A stretch of DNA of 12,448 nt from Chloroflexota bacterium (GTDB lineage Bacteria; Chloroflexota; Dehalococcoidia; GIF9; UBA5629). Below, one piece after another: positions 1 through 8,000 of this stretch. The stretch lies in the NCBI GenBank assembly GCA_026389655.1, contig JAPLHL010000019.1, positions 1 through 12,448 on the forward strand, read 5' to 3'. The notes beneath the pieces are model-generated. The model had not been told where the DNA came from and searched no databases. It saw only the letters and a list, made by a program, of their open reading frames with translations. Both the position numbers and the translations under genes were made by a program. Position 1 is the stretch's first letter; each line of letters begins with the position of its first letter.

Positions 1-576
1 CGTTCTGAGCGTGTGGCCGGCCTTATGCAGAAAGTGGGGCTTGAAGCTGAATTTGGGGAGAGATATCCCCACGAGTTCAGCGGCGGTATGAGGCAAAGGG
101 TGGGCATTGCAAGGGCCCTTGCCATGAACCCGCAGTTGATCATAGCGGACGAGCCTGTGAGCGCCCTCGATGTTTCAGTGCAGGCCCAGATACTTAATTT
201 GATGATGGATATCAAGGAAAGGGATGGGCTGGCATACATGTTTGTAAGCCATGACCTGTCGATAGTCAAGTATATATCTGATCGTGTGGGCGTCATGTAC
301 CTGGGCAAGATTATGGAGGTGGCGGAGAAAAACGAATTCTTCCGCAATCCCCTGCTGCCATATACCGAGGCGCTGCTGTCCGCCATCGCCAGTCTCCGCC
401 CCAGCGGCAAAGAGAGGATAATTATCAAGGGTGATGTGCCGTCACCGCTCAGGATGCCCTCCGGCTGCCGTTTCCATACCCGCTGTCACAGGGTAATGGA
501 CATCTGTTCACAGGTAGAGCCGCCCTTTAAGGAACACACACCCGGTCACTTTGTGGCCTGTCATTTATATGATTAA
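1..576 (+). CDS. Peptide/nickel ABC transporter ATP-binding protein, OppF/DppF-type (5' partial)
   Basis: This is the C-terminal part of an ATPase that powers import of oligopeptides or similar solutes, acting on the cytoplasmic face of the membrane. The frame is open to base 1, so the start and the Walker A motif lie outside the window. Visible in order are the ABC signature FSGGMRQR (from 76), Walker B LIIADEP (135-155), the D-loop SALDVS, and the H-loop SHD (247-255). The oligopeptide-transporter C-terminal domain follows, with [20 protein letters not shown] and a cysteine-bearing tail (GCRFHTRC, then two more Cys). The wording around Walker B and the [10 protein letters not shown] motif fit OppF better than OppD. 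Substrate cannot be read from this piece. It is probably the last gene of an opp/dpp-type operon running in from the left, since a strong hairpin terminator follows 30 bp after the stop. Confidence 0.93.
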   Translation, partial: RSERVAGLMQKVGLEAEFGERYPHEFSGGMRQRVGIARALAMNPQLIIADEPVSALDVSVQAQILNLMMDIKERDGLAYMFVSHDLSIVKYISDRVGVMYLGKIMEVAEKNEFFRNPLLPYTEALLSAIASLRPSGKERIIIKGDVPSPLRMPSGCRFHTRCHRVMDICSQVEPPFKEHTPGHFVACHLYD

Positions 577-606
577 AAGGCAAATTGTTTTGACTGGAAT
601 AAGAAA

Positions 607-630
607 GGCCGGGGCTATCTCGCCCCGGCC
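607..630. terminator. Bidirectional intrinsic terminator
   Basis: A perfect 9-bp GC-rich stem, GGCCGGGGC/GCCCCGGCC, encloses the loop TATCTC. On the minus strand it is followed by TTTCTTATT, a fair U-tract that suits the converging minus-strand remnant. On the plus strand TTGTAGTTTC follows, a weaker tract that still suits the ABC transporter gene. The right arm belongs to a 31-bp motif found again at 2895-2925. Confidence 0.8.
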
Positions 631-652
631 TTGTAGTTTCAAATTATCTCAG
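622..652 (-). repeat. 31-bp dispersed motif, copy 1
   Basis: On the minus strand this reads CTGAGATAATTTGAAA, then CTACAA, then GGCCGGGGC. It lies just after the stop codon of the surface-protein remnant and supplies one arm of the terminator hairpin. By hand alignment it differs from copy 2 (2895-2925) at four of 31 positions, without gaps. Copy 1 has the complementary hairpin arm and copy 2 does not. Confidence 0.7.
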
Positions 653-659
653 GATAGTC

Positions 660-905
660 TTACTGTGTCTGCCTTCTCCTCAGTATGAAGAGGAGCCCTA
701 TTATAAAGGCGAAGATAAGCAGCGCACCGCTGATGTACAGGATAATGTTGGGATCGGCGAACTGGTCCACGGTGAAGCTGCCTGCGCTAGCCCCGCCGAC
801 GTAAACGCTGTAAGTGCCCGGCTCGTTGCGGGTGACGGTGAAGGCGACGGGGGTATTGCTGCCGCTGTTGACTGTGACGGTGCGGGAAGCTGATAACGTG
901 CTATA
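660..905 (-). pseudogene. C-terminal remnant of a membrane-anchored Ig-like surface protein
   Basis: Reading minus from 905 to the stop TAA (660-662) gives about 81 codons with no start codon. An in-frame TGA lies directly upstream at 906-908. The product has a beta-rich stretch (SASRTVTVNSGSNTPVAFTV, then EPGTYSVYVGG and GSFTV), like the end of an Ig/CARDB-type extracellular domain. One hydrophobic membrane segment follows (IILYISGALLIFAFIIGLLF), then a short basic cytoplasmic tail (LRRRQTQ). That architecture is typical of C-terminally anchored envelope proteins. The N-terminal bulk is missing, so this is most likely a truncation relic between the transporter and acyl-CoA ligase genes. Its own terminator (607-630) is still in place. 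The remaining stretch 906-978 holds no gene I can support. Confidence 0.72.
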
Positions 906-978
906 TCAGAATTCTTAGCAACCTCACATGCTCTTTCAATTATTTTCGTTTGACCTATACGTTTGTAAGCAGATCGTT

Positions 979-2652
979 TCAGGCCTTCGGAATCATTATA
1001 TCGCGCAATTCGCGTTTAAGTATCTTTCCAACTGCGCTTAGAGGAAGCTGGTCCATAAATTCAATTCTCTTGGGGACCTTATACGCGGCTTCTCTCTCTC
1101 TTATGAAGTCGAGTATGCTGGTCCTGGTGGCTTCGCTTTTTTCTACGCCGGGTTTCAGTACCACCGCAGTGGCAACCATCTGGGACCCCGGACGCTTGGG
1201 ATCCGGCACCCCAATAGTGGCAGCCATAGCAACAGACGGATGTTCAGAAATAATATCGTCGAGTTCCCGAGTGAAAACTTTGTAACCCGATACGTTTACC
1301 ATGTCCTTGAGCCTATCCACGACCCAAAAGTAGCCGTCTTCGTCCATACGTACAACATCTCCGGTATAGATCCATCCATCTTTCAGTGTATTGGCCGTCT
1401 CTTCGGGCATGTTGTGATAGCCCAGTGTGAATACCTGCGGACCTTTGGCTACGAATTCACCTGATTCTCCGATCGGCACAATTTCCTTGGTCACAGGATC
1501 AATTACCTTGACTTCAACATTCGGGAACGGAAGGCCAACTGATCCTGGTTTCTTCTTACCGTAGCAAGGTTCCACTAATGTAAGAGGACTGGTTTCCGTC
1601 ATACCCAGCCCTTCACATACTTTTCCTGCGCCCACAATTACCTCGAAATCCTTAATATATTCCGGTGGGAACGGGGCAGCCCCACTGAGAAAATACTTGA
1701 CATTTGAGAAGTCTAATTCTTTGAAGGCCGGCTGCTTTCCCAGTTCAATGTAGATTGTTGGAACATTGCAAAAGGCGGTTGGTTTGTATGTCTTTGCCAA
1801 ATTGATCAGGCCTGCCAGGTCCCGCGGGTTGGCTACAGCTATCTGGGTCTGACCGAATGCCATACTCCACATGCTGGTGCCCAGACCGGCCTGGTGAAAC
1901 AGGGGGAAGGCAGATAATATCACATCTTTTCCCATTTTATAGTCGAGCCATACTACCAGTTGAGTGATGTGATCCACCATGTTTTTGTGCGTCAATAAGG
2001 CGCCTTTGGATGGCCCGGTAGTTCCTCCTGTATATTGCATCAGGGCCGGGGCATCCGGACTTATCTTTACCTTCGGATCCGTATCAGGCATCTCTTTTAG
2101 AATCCCCAAGAAATGATTTATGGCTATTCCCGGTACAGAGGGAAGGGCGCCGGGGGCGGCAGGTTTGTCAGCAGGCAGGAAATCCGCTATTCCGACCATG
2201 GCTACGGCCTTTACGCCGGTTTTGGCGATTACAGCACCGACATTACCCCAGAGCAGATCAATTGCCACCAGAACTTTGGCGCCCGAGTTGTTCAATTGAT
2301 ACTCCAGTTCCCGTTGTGTGAGTAAAGGGCTCACACCCGAGAGAACGCACCCCGCTTTAAGCGTGCCTAAAATGGCAATATAGTAGGCTGGGACATTTGG
2401 TAAATTAACCCCGACTACGTCGCCCGGCTTAAGCCCCTGCTTTATTAGAAAGTTGGCAAACTGATTGGACATACTTTCGAGTTCAGGGAAAGATATTGCT
2501 TTACCTGCATAATATATAGCAACCATGTCTTTAAACTTGGGAAAGTTCTGACGGTACATCTCAGGATATGACATATTCGGATAGTTGATCTTCGCGGGAA
2601 CGTGTTTATCATAGAATTTCAACCATGGTTTGCTGGCATATGGATCGTTCAT
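979..2652 (-). CDS. Long-chain acyl-CoA ligase (AMP-forming)
   Basis: This cytoplasmic or membrane-associated enzyme activates a carboxylic acid, probably a fatty acid, to acyl-CoA through an acyl-adenylate. The 557-residue product has the ANL-superfamily motifs in order: P-loop YTGGTTGPSKG (207-217), GLGMTETSP (348-356), YTGD (429-432), the hinge region DRLKDMVNVSGYKV, and the C-terminal catalytic lysine in PLSAVGK (about K543). Length and motifs fit FadD-like ligases, but chain length cannot be read. The ATG at 2652 is chosen because GGAGG (2658-2662) sits 5 nt upstream; a longer in-frame GTG start at 2664 would place that ribosome-binding site inside the coding region. It lies downstream of elp3 on the same strand but 292 bp away, with candidate promoters between, so it is probably its own unit. 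Gene symbol is left blank because paralogues are common. Confidence 0.92.
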   Translation of the reverse strand: MNDPYASKPWLKFYDKHVPAKINYPNMSYPEMYRQNFPKFKDMVAIYYAGKAISFPELESMSNQFANFLIKQGLKPGDVVGVNLPNVPAYYIAILGTLKAGCVLSGVSPLLTQRELEYQLNNSGAKVLVAIDLLWGNVGAVIAKTGVKAVAMVGIADFLPADKPAAPGALPSVPGIAINHFLGILKEMPDTDPKVKISPDAPALMQYTGGTTGPSKGALLTHKNMVDHITQLVVWLDYKMGKDVILSAFPLFHQAGLGTSMWSMAFGQTQIAVANPRDLAGLINLAKTYKPTAFCNVPTIYIELGKQPAFKELDFSNVKYFLSGAAPFPPEYIKDFEVIVGAGKVCEGLGMTETSPLTLVEPCYGKKKPGSVGLPFPNVEVKVIDPVTKEIVPIGESGEFVAKGPQVFTLGYHNMPEETANTLKDGWIYTGDVVRMDEDGYFWVVDRLKDMVNVSGYKVFTRELDDIISEHPSVAMAATIGVPDPKRPGSQMVATAVVLKPGVEKSEATRTSILDFIREREAAYKVPKRIEFMDQLPLSAVGKILKRELRDIMIPKA

Positions 2653-2674
2653 ATCAACCTCCACTAAATTGATT

Positions 2675-2704
2675 TATATAGTGCATCATGATCTTAATTG
2701 TCCA
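2675..2704 (-). promoter_or_regulatory. Candidate proximal promoter of the acyl-CoA ligase
   Basis: On the minus strand TGGACA (2699-2704), an 18-nt spacer and TATATA (2675-2680) lie just upstream of the GGAGG ribosome-binding site. The -10 match is only fair. It would give a leader of about 15 nt. Confidence 0.35.
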
Positions 2705-2803
2705 CCGCCTGACTTCCATTGCACATGCTACCGCAGATCATAAGACCGTAAGTTAAAGACAAATACCGCTGCGTAAAACTATCAAGTTTCCTAATGCGTA
2801 AGA

Positions 2804-2833
2804 TTTATATCACAGATAAAAGAAGATTGTCAA
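2804..2833 (-). promoter_or_regulatory. Candidate distal promoter of the acyl-CoA ligase
   Basis: On the minus strand a perfect TTGACA (2828-2833), an 18-nt spacer and TATAAA (2804-2809) form the better sigma70-like match in this intergenic region. The leader would be about 145 nt. Two direct copies of TGCGTAA (plus strand, 2770-2776 and 2795-2801, 25 bp apart) lie at and after the predicted start, a possible operator. Confidence 0.45.
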
Positions 2834-2894
2834 GAGCATGTACTGGTTCAGTGGATGCCGGACATATCCATTGAGGCTGTAGTGTTGCTGGATA

Positions 2895-2925
2895 GCCCCG
2901 GCCTCATATTTTCAAGTTATCTCAG
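2895..2925 (-). repeat. 31-bp dispersed motif, copy 2
   Basis: On the minus strand this reads CTGAGATAACTTGAAA, then ATATGA, then GGCCGGGGC, 19 bp after the elp3 stop codon. It matches copy 1 (622-652) at 27 of 31 positions. The sequence after GGCCGGGGC is TATCCAGC, so the complementary hairpin arm is absent and no strong terminator forms here. Confidence 0.7.
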
Positions 2926-2944
2926 CTGTCATCTGCATCGCCGG

Positions 2945-4303
2945 TTAAAGGTCTTTGACCATGTAGGCGTTCTCCAGTTGATAACCCTCAGCCCTGAAGT
3001 AATCCCTTGCCCCTACGCCGCTGATGACGGCGATTTTACCTGCGGAATACTCTTCACGTGAAATCCTCTCCGCCTCCTTGAGCAGCAAGCCGCCCAGGCC
3101 CTTATGTTGCGCCGCCTGGTCGTTCTGCCCCCCGATGGGAACGGCTGCCCCGAAAACGTGGATTTCACGTATCATGGCGGGGTAGATATCTCCACCGCCG
3201 GTGTTTATACGCAACCGCAGAAGGCCAAACAGAGTGCCGCCGGCATCTTCACAGGATAAGAAAATCTCTTTTCCACCCGACGCGTCATATTCATACCGGG
3301 TAAGCGCCGCCTCCCCGATTTCCCATTTGCCCCTCTGACGGTGCCCGTACTCGCGGCATCGTATGCACTGGCATCGAATATCTTTTGTTTTCATTGACTG
3401 CTGTACCGATGACCGCAGGGCAAGGTCATTGCAACCCGCAAGAATGAACTTGGTAGGTATATCGCGCATCACGCGGGAAATCCGAACATATTTTGGGACC
3501 AGTAATTTCATGTCGATTAAAAGCTTGACTGTTTCCTCCATTGTGTAAGGCACATATTTGCCTTCCTTATGCCATGTTTCGAGTTCCGTATGAGATACGA
3601 CCAGTGTAGGGTAGAGCTTTAGCCCATCCGGCTTGAACTTATCATCTTCGAAAAGGCGGCGGGTCATGGCAAGATCGTGAGCAGGAGTTGAACCCGGCAG
3701 GCCGGGCATCCAGTGGTAATATACCTTCAGGCCGTATTTCTTGAGCAACCTTGTGGCCTTTATAACCTCTTCAACAGTGTGCCCCCTGCGAACGAGCCGG
3801 TAAATATCGTCATCCAGCGCCTGCACGCCGAGTTCCACGCGGGTTGTGCCGAAATCCAGCATCCTTCTTATCTCTTGTTCGCCGCACCAGTCGGGGCGTG
3901 TCTCGATACAGAGCCCAACGCACCTGTGCGTGGCGGCCTCGTTCATCCGTTTTGCTTCATCCAGGCTGCCCGAGATGCAGCCGTTAAGTGCGTCATAGCA
4001 AGACTTGATAAAGCTGTACTGGTACTCCTCGGGGCAGGCCAGGAATGTTCCTCCCATGATAATCAACTCGATCTTATCGTCAGGGTGCCCCATCTTCTTA
4101 AGAATTTTCAGGCGCAGTTCGGTCTGTTCATAGGGATCGAATTTACTGGCGATTGCCCGTAGTACCGCCGGCGATTCAGGAGTGTAGCTCTTGGGCGCCT
4201 CTGCATAAGTTGGGCAGAAGACACAGGAGCCGGGGCAGGGGCCCGGTTGTGCCATGACCGCTACCGGAGTGACGCCGGATATTGTTCTAGATGTTTTTCT
4301 CAT
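2945..4303 (-). CDS. elp3: Elp3-family tRNA U34 carboxymethyl-type modification enzyme (radical SAM + GNAT)
   Basis: Elp3 uses radical SAM chemistry and acetyl-CoA to add a carboxymethyl-type group to C5 of wobble uridine 34 in tRNA. The 452-residue product has a radical-SAM cluster motif CX3CX2C at C23/C27/C30 (CPGSCVFC). It also has the Elp3-typical SYTPESPAVLRAIASKFDPY (39-58) and IIMGGTF, plus the zinc-site-like CQCIRC (311-316). A C-terminal GNAT domain carries the acetyl-CoA loop QHKGLGGLLL (399-408) and ISGVGARDYFRAEGY. It begins only 22 residues before the first cluster cysteine and lacks the longer N-terminal region of eukaryotic and many archaeal Elp3 proteins. An in-frame stop about 50 nt upstream of the ATG, with no alternative start between, rules out a hidden extension. 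No clear Shine-Dalgarno precedes the ATG. It is divergent from a Trm9-like methyltransferase. Confidence 0.93.
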   Translation of the reverse strand: MRKTSRTISGVTPVAVMAQPGPCPGSCVFCPTYAEAPKSYTPESPAVLRAIASKFDPYEQTELRLKILKKMGHPDDKIELIIMGGTFLACPEEYQYSFIKSCYDALNGCISGSLDEAKRMNEAATHRCVGLCIETRPDWCGEQEIRRMLDFGTTRVELGVQALDDDIYRLVRRGHTVEEVIKATRLLKKYGLKVYYHWMPGLPGSTPAHDLAMTRRLFEDDKFKPDGLKLYPTLVVSHTELETWHKEGKYVPYTMEETVKLLIDMKLLVPKYVRISRVMRDIPTKFILAGCNDLALRSSVQQSMKTKDIRCQCIRCREYGHRQRGKWEIGEAALTRYEYDASGGKEIFLSCEDAGGTLFGLLRLRINTGGGDIYPAMIREIHVFGAAVPIGGQNDQAAQHKGLGGLLLKEAERISREEYSAGKIAVISGVGARDYFRAEGYQLENAYMVKDL

Positions 4304-4322
4304 GCTGTGATTAAGGGGAAGG

Positions 4323-4350
4323 ATTATGTTATATTTGATTTACGTTGCAA
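4323..4350 (-). promoter_or_regulatory. Candidate elp3 promoter with very short leader
   Basis: On the minus strand TTGCAA (4345-4350), a 16-nt spacer and CATAAT (4323-4328) precede elp3. The predicted start is about 13 nt before the ATG, leaving little or no room for a ribosome-binding site. A small dyad GCAA-A-TTGC lies at 4356-4364, between the two divergent genes. I see no confident plus-strand promoter for the methyltransferase. Confidence 0.4.
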
Positions 4351-4389
4351 GTTTAGCAAATTGCATAAACGATCACAAAAGAGATACAT

Positions 4390-5028
4390 GTGAACAGTTA
4401 TGATGAGATAGCCGAGAGTTGGTACAGGCTGCGGCACTGGACGCGCTTCAAACCTGAATTGGAGGAAATGGCTTCACGCTGGAGAAGCGGTAAGTTACTG
4501 AATGTGGGGTGTGCCCACGGTCCTGATTTTCTTCCGTTTAAAGACCAATTTGAATTATGGGGGCTGGACTCATCCGGGCCAATGATCAACATGGCAGTAA
4601 AATATGCGGGCACATTCGAATTGGATGTGAGGCTACTAGTTGCGGATGCCGTTTGCCTGCCGTTTAAAGACAGTGTGTTTGATTGCGCCGTATCAGTTGC
4701 TGCCTATCATCATATCAGGGGAAAGGAAGAACGCAGCATGGCATTCAGGGAACTGAGAAGGGTGCTGAAACCGGGCGCCGAAACCTTTATTACGGTCTGG
4801 AACCGCTGGCAACGGGAATTCTGGAACAAGGGAAAAGAAGTTATGGTACCCTGGAAGATTAATGCCGGAGAGATAATGCGCTACTATTATCTTTTTACGT
4901 ACCCTGAAATAGAACATCAACTGAAGTTGGCGGGATTTAAAGTGCTCAAGGCATACCCCGAAAGCGGATATAAAAAGAAACTCAAGTACTTTTCCCGCAA
5001 TATTTGCCTGCTGGTAAAGGCTGATTAA
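4390..5028 (+). CDS. Class I SAM methyltransferase, Trm9/ABH8-like
   Basis: A 212-residue Rossmann-fold methyltransferase. Visible are an N-terminal YDEIAESWYRLRHWTRF stretch, motif I LLNVGCAHGPD (36-46), the acidic motif II in WGLDSS (57-62), a VAD motif (84-86), post-motif SVAAYHHI (102-109) and LKPGAETFITVWNRWQ (126-141). The start 'YDxIA..W..xR', the HH pair and the 'VW..xQ' ending resemble Trm9 and the ABH8 methyltransferase domain, which methylate carboxymethyl-U34 to mcm5U. That is the step after Elp3, and elp3 is the divergent neighbour 86 bp away. Trm9 normally needs the small zinc protein Trm112, not seen here. A generic small-molecule methyltransferase remains possible. The start is GTG, because the ATG two bases earlier runs straight into TGA; a weak AAGAG lies upstream. 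The stop overlaps that of the convergent neighbour. Confidence 0.8.
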   Translation: MNSYDEIAESWYRLRHWTRFKPELEEMASRWRSGKLLNVGCAHGPDFLPFKDQFELWGLDSSGPMINMAVKYAGTFELDVRLLVADAVCLPFKDSVFDCAVSVAAYHHIRGKEERSMAFRELRRVLKPGAETFITVWNRWQREFWNKGKEVMVPWKINAGEIMRYYYLFTYPEIEHQLKLAGFKVLKAYPESGYKKKLKYFSRNICLLVKAD

Positions 5029-8000
5029 TCCTGGGTCTGGCGATTTTTCAGCATTTCCAGTTCCAGATCATCCGGCCCGGTGGAAAGAGCGATCGGTATG
5101 AATGCCTGGACTACTCTGGGGTCGAATTGGGTGCCTGAGCACTTATCCAGTTCGGTAACTGCCTGCTTGAATGTCAGCGCCTTACGGTAAGGCCGCTCGG
5201 AGATCATCGCTTCAAATGCGTCCGTAACTGTAAGTATACGTGCCTCTATAGGTATGGCCTCTCCTTTCAGCCCGGATGGATAACCATTGCCATCCCATCT
5301 TTCATGATGGTGCCTGACCGCTGCCAGGCAAGCTGCCAGGCTTGGAACATGCCCAACGATTGTTGCTGATAGACGGGGATGCTGTTTGAGCAATTCCCAT
5401 TCTTCATCCAGCAGTTTACCTTCCTTGTTTAGCACATGATCGGGAATTCCAACCTTGCCTATGTCGTGCAGGAGCGCTGCGGCGCTGATCACAGCCACTT
5501 GCTCAGGGGCCAGGTTCAGAGCTTCAGCTGTAGCGACAGCATACCTGCTGACACGCCGAGAGTGACCGTAGGTGTATTTGTCACGGGCTTCAAGCGTAGC
5601 TGCCAGCGCATATATAGTGCTTAGCACCTCAGCTTCAATGTTAATGCTCACAGATGGCTCGTTGAGCGAGAATAGTGTTCGAGAGGCAATTGATGTCCGG
5701 TTCTGCCCCGTGCGTTTGGCGTAGTAAAGCGCCATGTCTGCCGCATAGCAGAGTTCATCCAGCGTTGCCCCGTCCCCGGGCCATGATGCTACTCCGGCAC
5801 TCACAGTTACGTCGATTTGCCTGCTGGCCATTTCGAAAGCCACTCGTTCGCGTATTCTTTCAGCAACATTAAATGCATCCATAGTGGAAGAATTCGGAAG
5901 GATGACCGCAAACTCATCACCTCCATACCTGAAAGCCAGGTCCGAAGACCGGATAGCGCTTTGGATCAGCTCTGACGCGTGTACCAGCAGCCGGTCCCCG
6001 GCCAGGTGGCCGAACGTATCGTTATATTTCTTAAAATTATCCAGGTCGAGCAGAAGGATGGAAAGAATGTCTCCGTATCTTGCGTGCCGGTCGATTTCCT
6101 CTTTCATCCTCTCGTCGAAGTGCCTCCGGTTGAACAACTGAGTAATGCCGTCAACACGTGCTACTTCCTCAGCTTTAGTAAACAGCCTGCTATTTTCAAT
6201 AGGAGCAGCGATCTGTGATGCCAGGTGCTCCAGCAGAATTACTTGCTCCGGGCCGTAGGCACCGGGCTTTTTGCTGCCCAGGATAAGAATTCCGATCACA
6301 TCGCCTTTATTAATAAGGGGCAGATATAATACGGACTGGATGCCGCGCTTCAAATATTCGGCGCTGGTCCAGAACCTTTTGTTGTTGGACAGGTCCGTTT
6401 CATAATATAGTCTCTTATTAAGTGAGACCCATTCCGTAGCGGTGTTGGCTAACGGGATTTTTTGCCCGGTATGCCATGCCGAGCCGACTTCGCTGGATAT
6501 GGCGGCAAAATAGATCTGGTTGCCTTCGATCAATGCTATGGCTGTGTAGTTGACCTGCACCACCTCTTTTAGTTCTTTCACAAAGGCATCGTAAACTTCC
6601 TGGATGTTGAGGCTGGATGATATGACTCCAGCCAACTGGTTAAGGAGCGATAGTTCCTGCTCCCTTTTTCTTAATTGGTCCTGGAGGTATTCCTTTTCAA
6701 GGCTTGTAGCTATGTTATTAATAATACTCTCGGAGAAATGGACGTCATCAAGCGTATACCTGCCTTTGTTCTGTTTTTCGCCGAGAGCCAGAAGTCCAAC
6801 CATGTTACCGCGACTTATAATCGGCAGAAACAACTGGATACTTAACTGAGAAATGTTCTCCCGTTCTTCCTTCCATAGGCCTTTGAACTCAGGCTCGATA
6901 TCGAGTTTCTCTTTGGGCAAATAGGTATTTTCCTTCTTGAGCCATTGTATGATAGGGCTATCGTTTTTAATAACGATAGAAGGCCTGTCTTCTTTTGACG
7001 GCGCTGCGAAACGTATATTAAAATCTCCAGTATTTTGCTGGGGGAGCATCAGATAGACCCGTTTGCACCGGATGGCTCCGCAAAATAACGTGAGCAATTC
7101 ATTGCCGAATTCATCTAAGTTTAAAACGCCCTTAATCCTGTGACGTGCAAAATCATTAAGTTCCTGGCGGTATACATAGCTCTCCCGGTAAAACAGCTTG
7201 TCTATCTGGCTGGTTATGATACCTCTCATTTGTAAAATAATAAATGCCACCAGGAGCGCTACGCCGACTCCCAGCAGGGCATTGAGACTTTCCAAATCGA
7301 TGTTGAAAAGGAAATGCCCGATGACGTAGATAGCAAGGTAGATAACTACACCGGATGCTATCATAGATAACATAGTCAAGCCGCGCCGCAGGACTAATCT
7401 GAGATCGAGCAACCGGTGCTTGAATACCGCGTAGGTCATTATAACTGCGTTTAAGAAGTTCCCAACATGTGAGATTGGGAACTCAAGCCCGAATTTGGTT
7501 ATGGACACTAATGACATAACAAGATTTGCTACCACGGATATAGCTAGATAAATTATTTGGTTGTGTAAAACTGGATCAGCTATAATCTTGAGCCTGCGTA
7601 ACAGTATATACACGTCTCGTACAAGCATACCAAATGCAGCGATTAAAAAGGGATACACCCAGATTCCGTATATTGGCCTGACATAATCATCAACTACTAC
7701 ATCTTGAGGGATAAATGCAATGATCACGATAAATGAGACGCCCATCAATACATAGGCGAGCGGAAACCGGGGAACCTCAGATTCATAGTAAGTCCGAAGA
7801 AAATAGTGCAGTTGGGTAACTCCTAACGCCATGATACAGAGAGTAGCTTTGGCTATATAAATTTTCTCACTAATTAAAAAGTCACTTCTAAAGACGAAGT
7901 CCCCGAAACTCCAGATCATCATCGAAAGCAGGAATATCGCGAAGATCGTCTTCTGCCGCTGCCATGGACGGTTGTTCAGGACAACGATGAGCAGGGGTAT

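Noticed and set aside
2653..2664. GTG start at 2664 for the acyl-CoA ligase
   Set aside because: It would put the GGAGG ribosome-binding site inside the coding region; the ATG at 2652 is ideally spaced from that site.
2868..2908. Possible terminator after elp3 (TGAGGC/GCCTCA)
   Set aside because: The stem is 6 bp with a long loop and no U-tract, too weak to call.
3713..4162. A 149-codon plus-strand open frame opposite elp3
   Set aside because: It is wholly antisense to a strongly supported enzyme gene, its translation matches nothing recognisable, and it has no ribosome-binding site. It is a shadow of codon bias.
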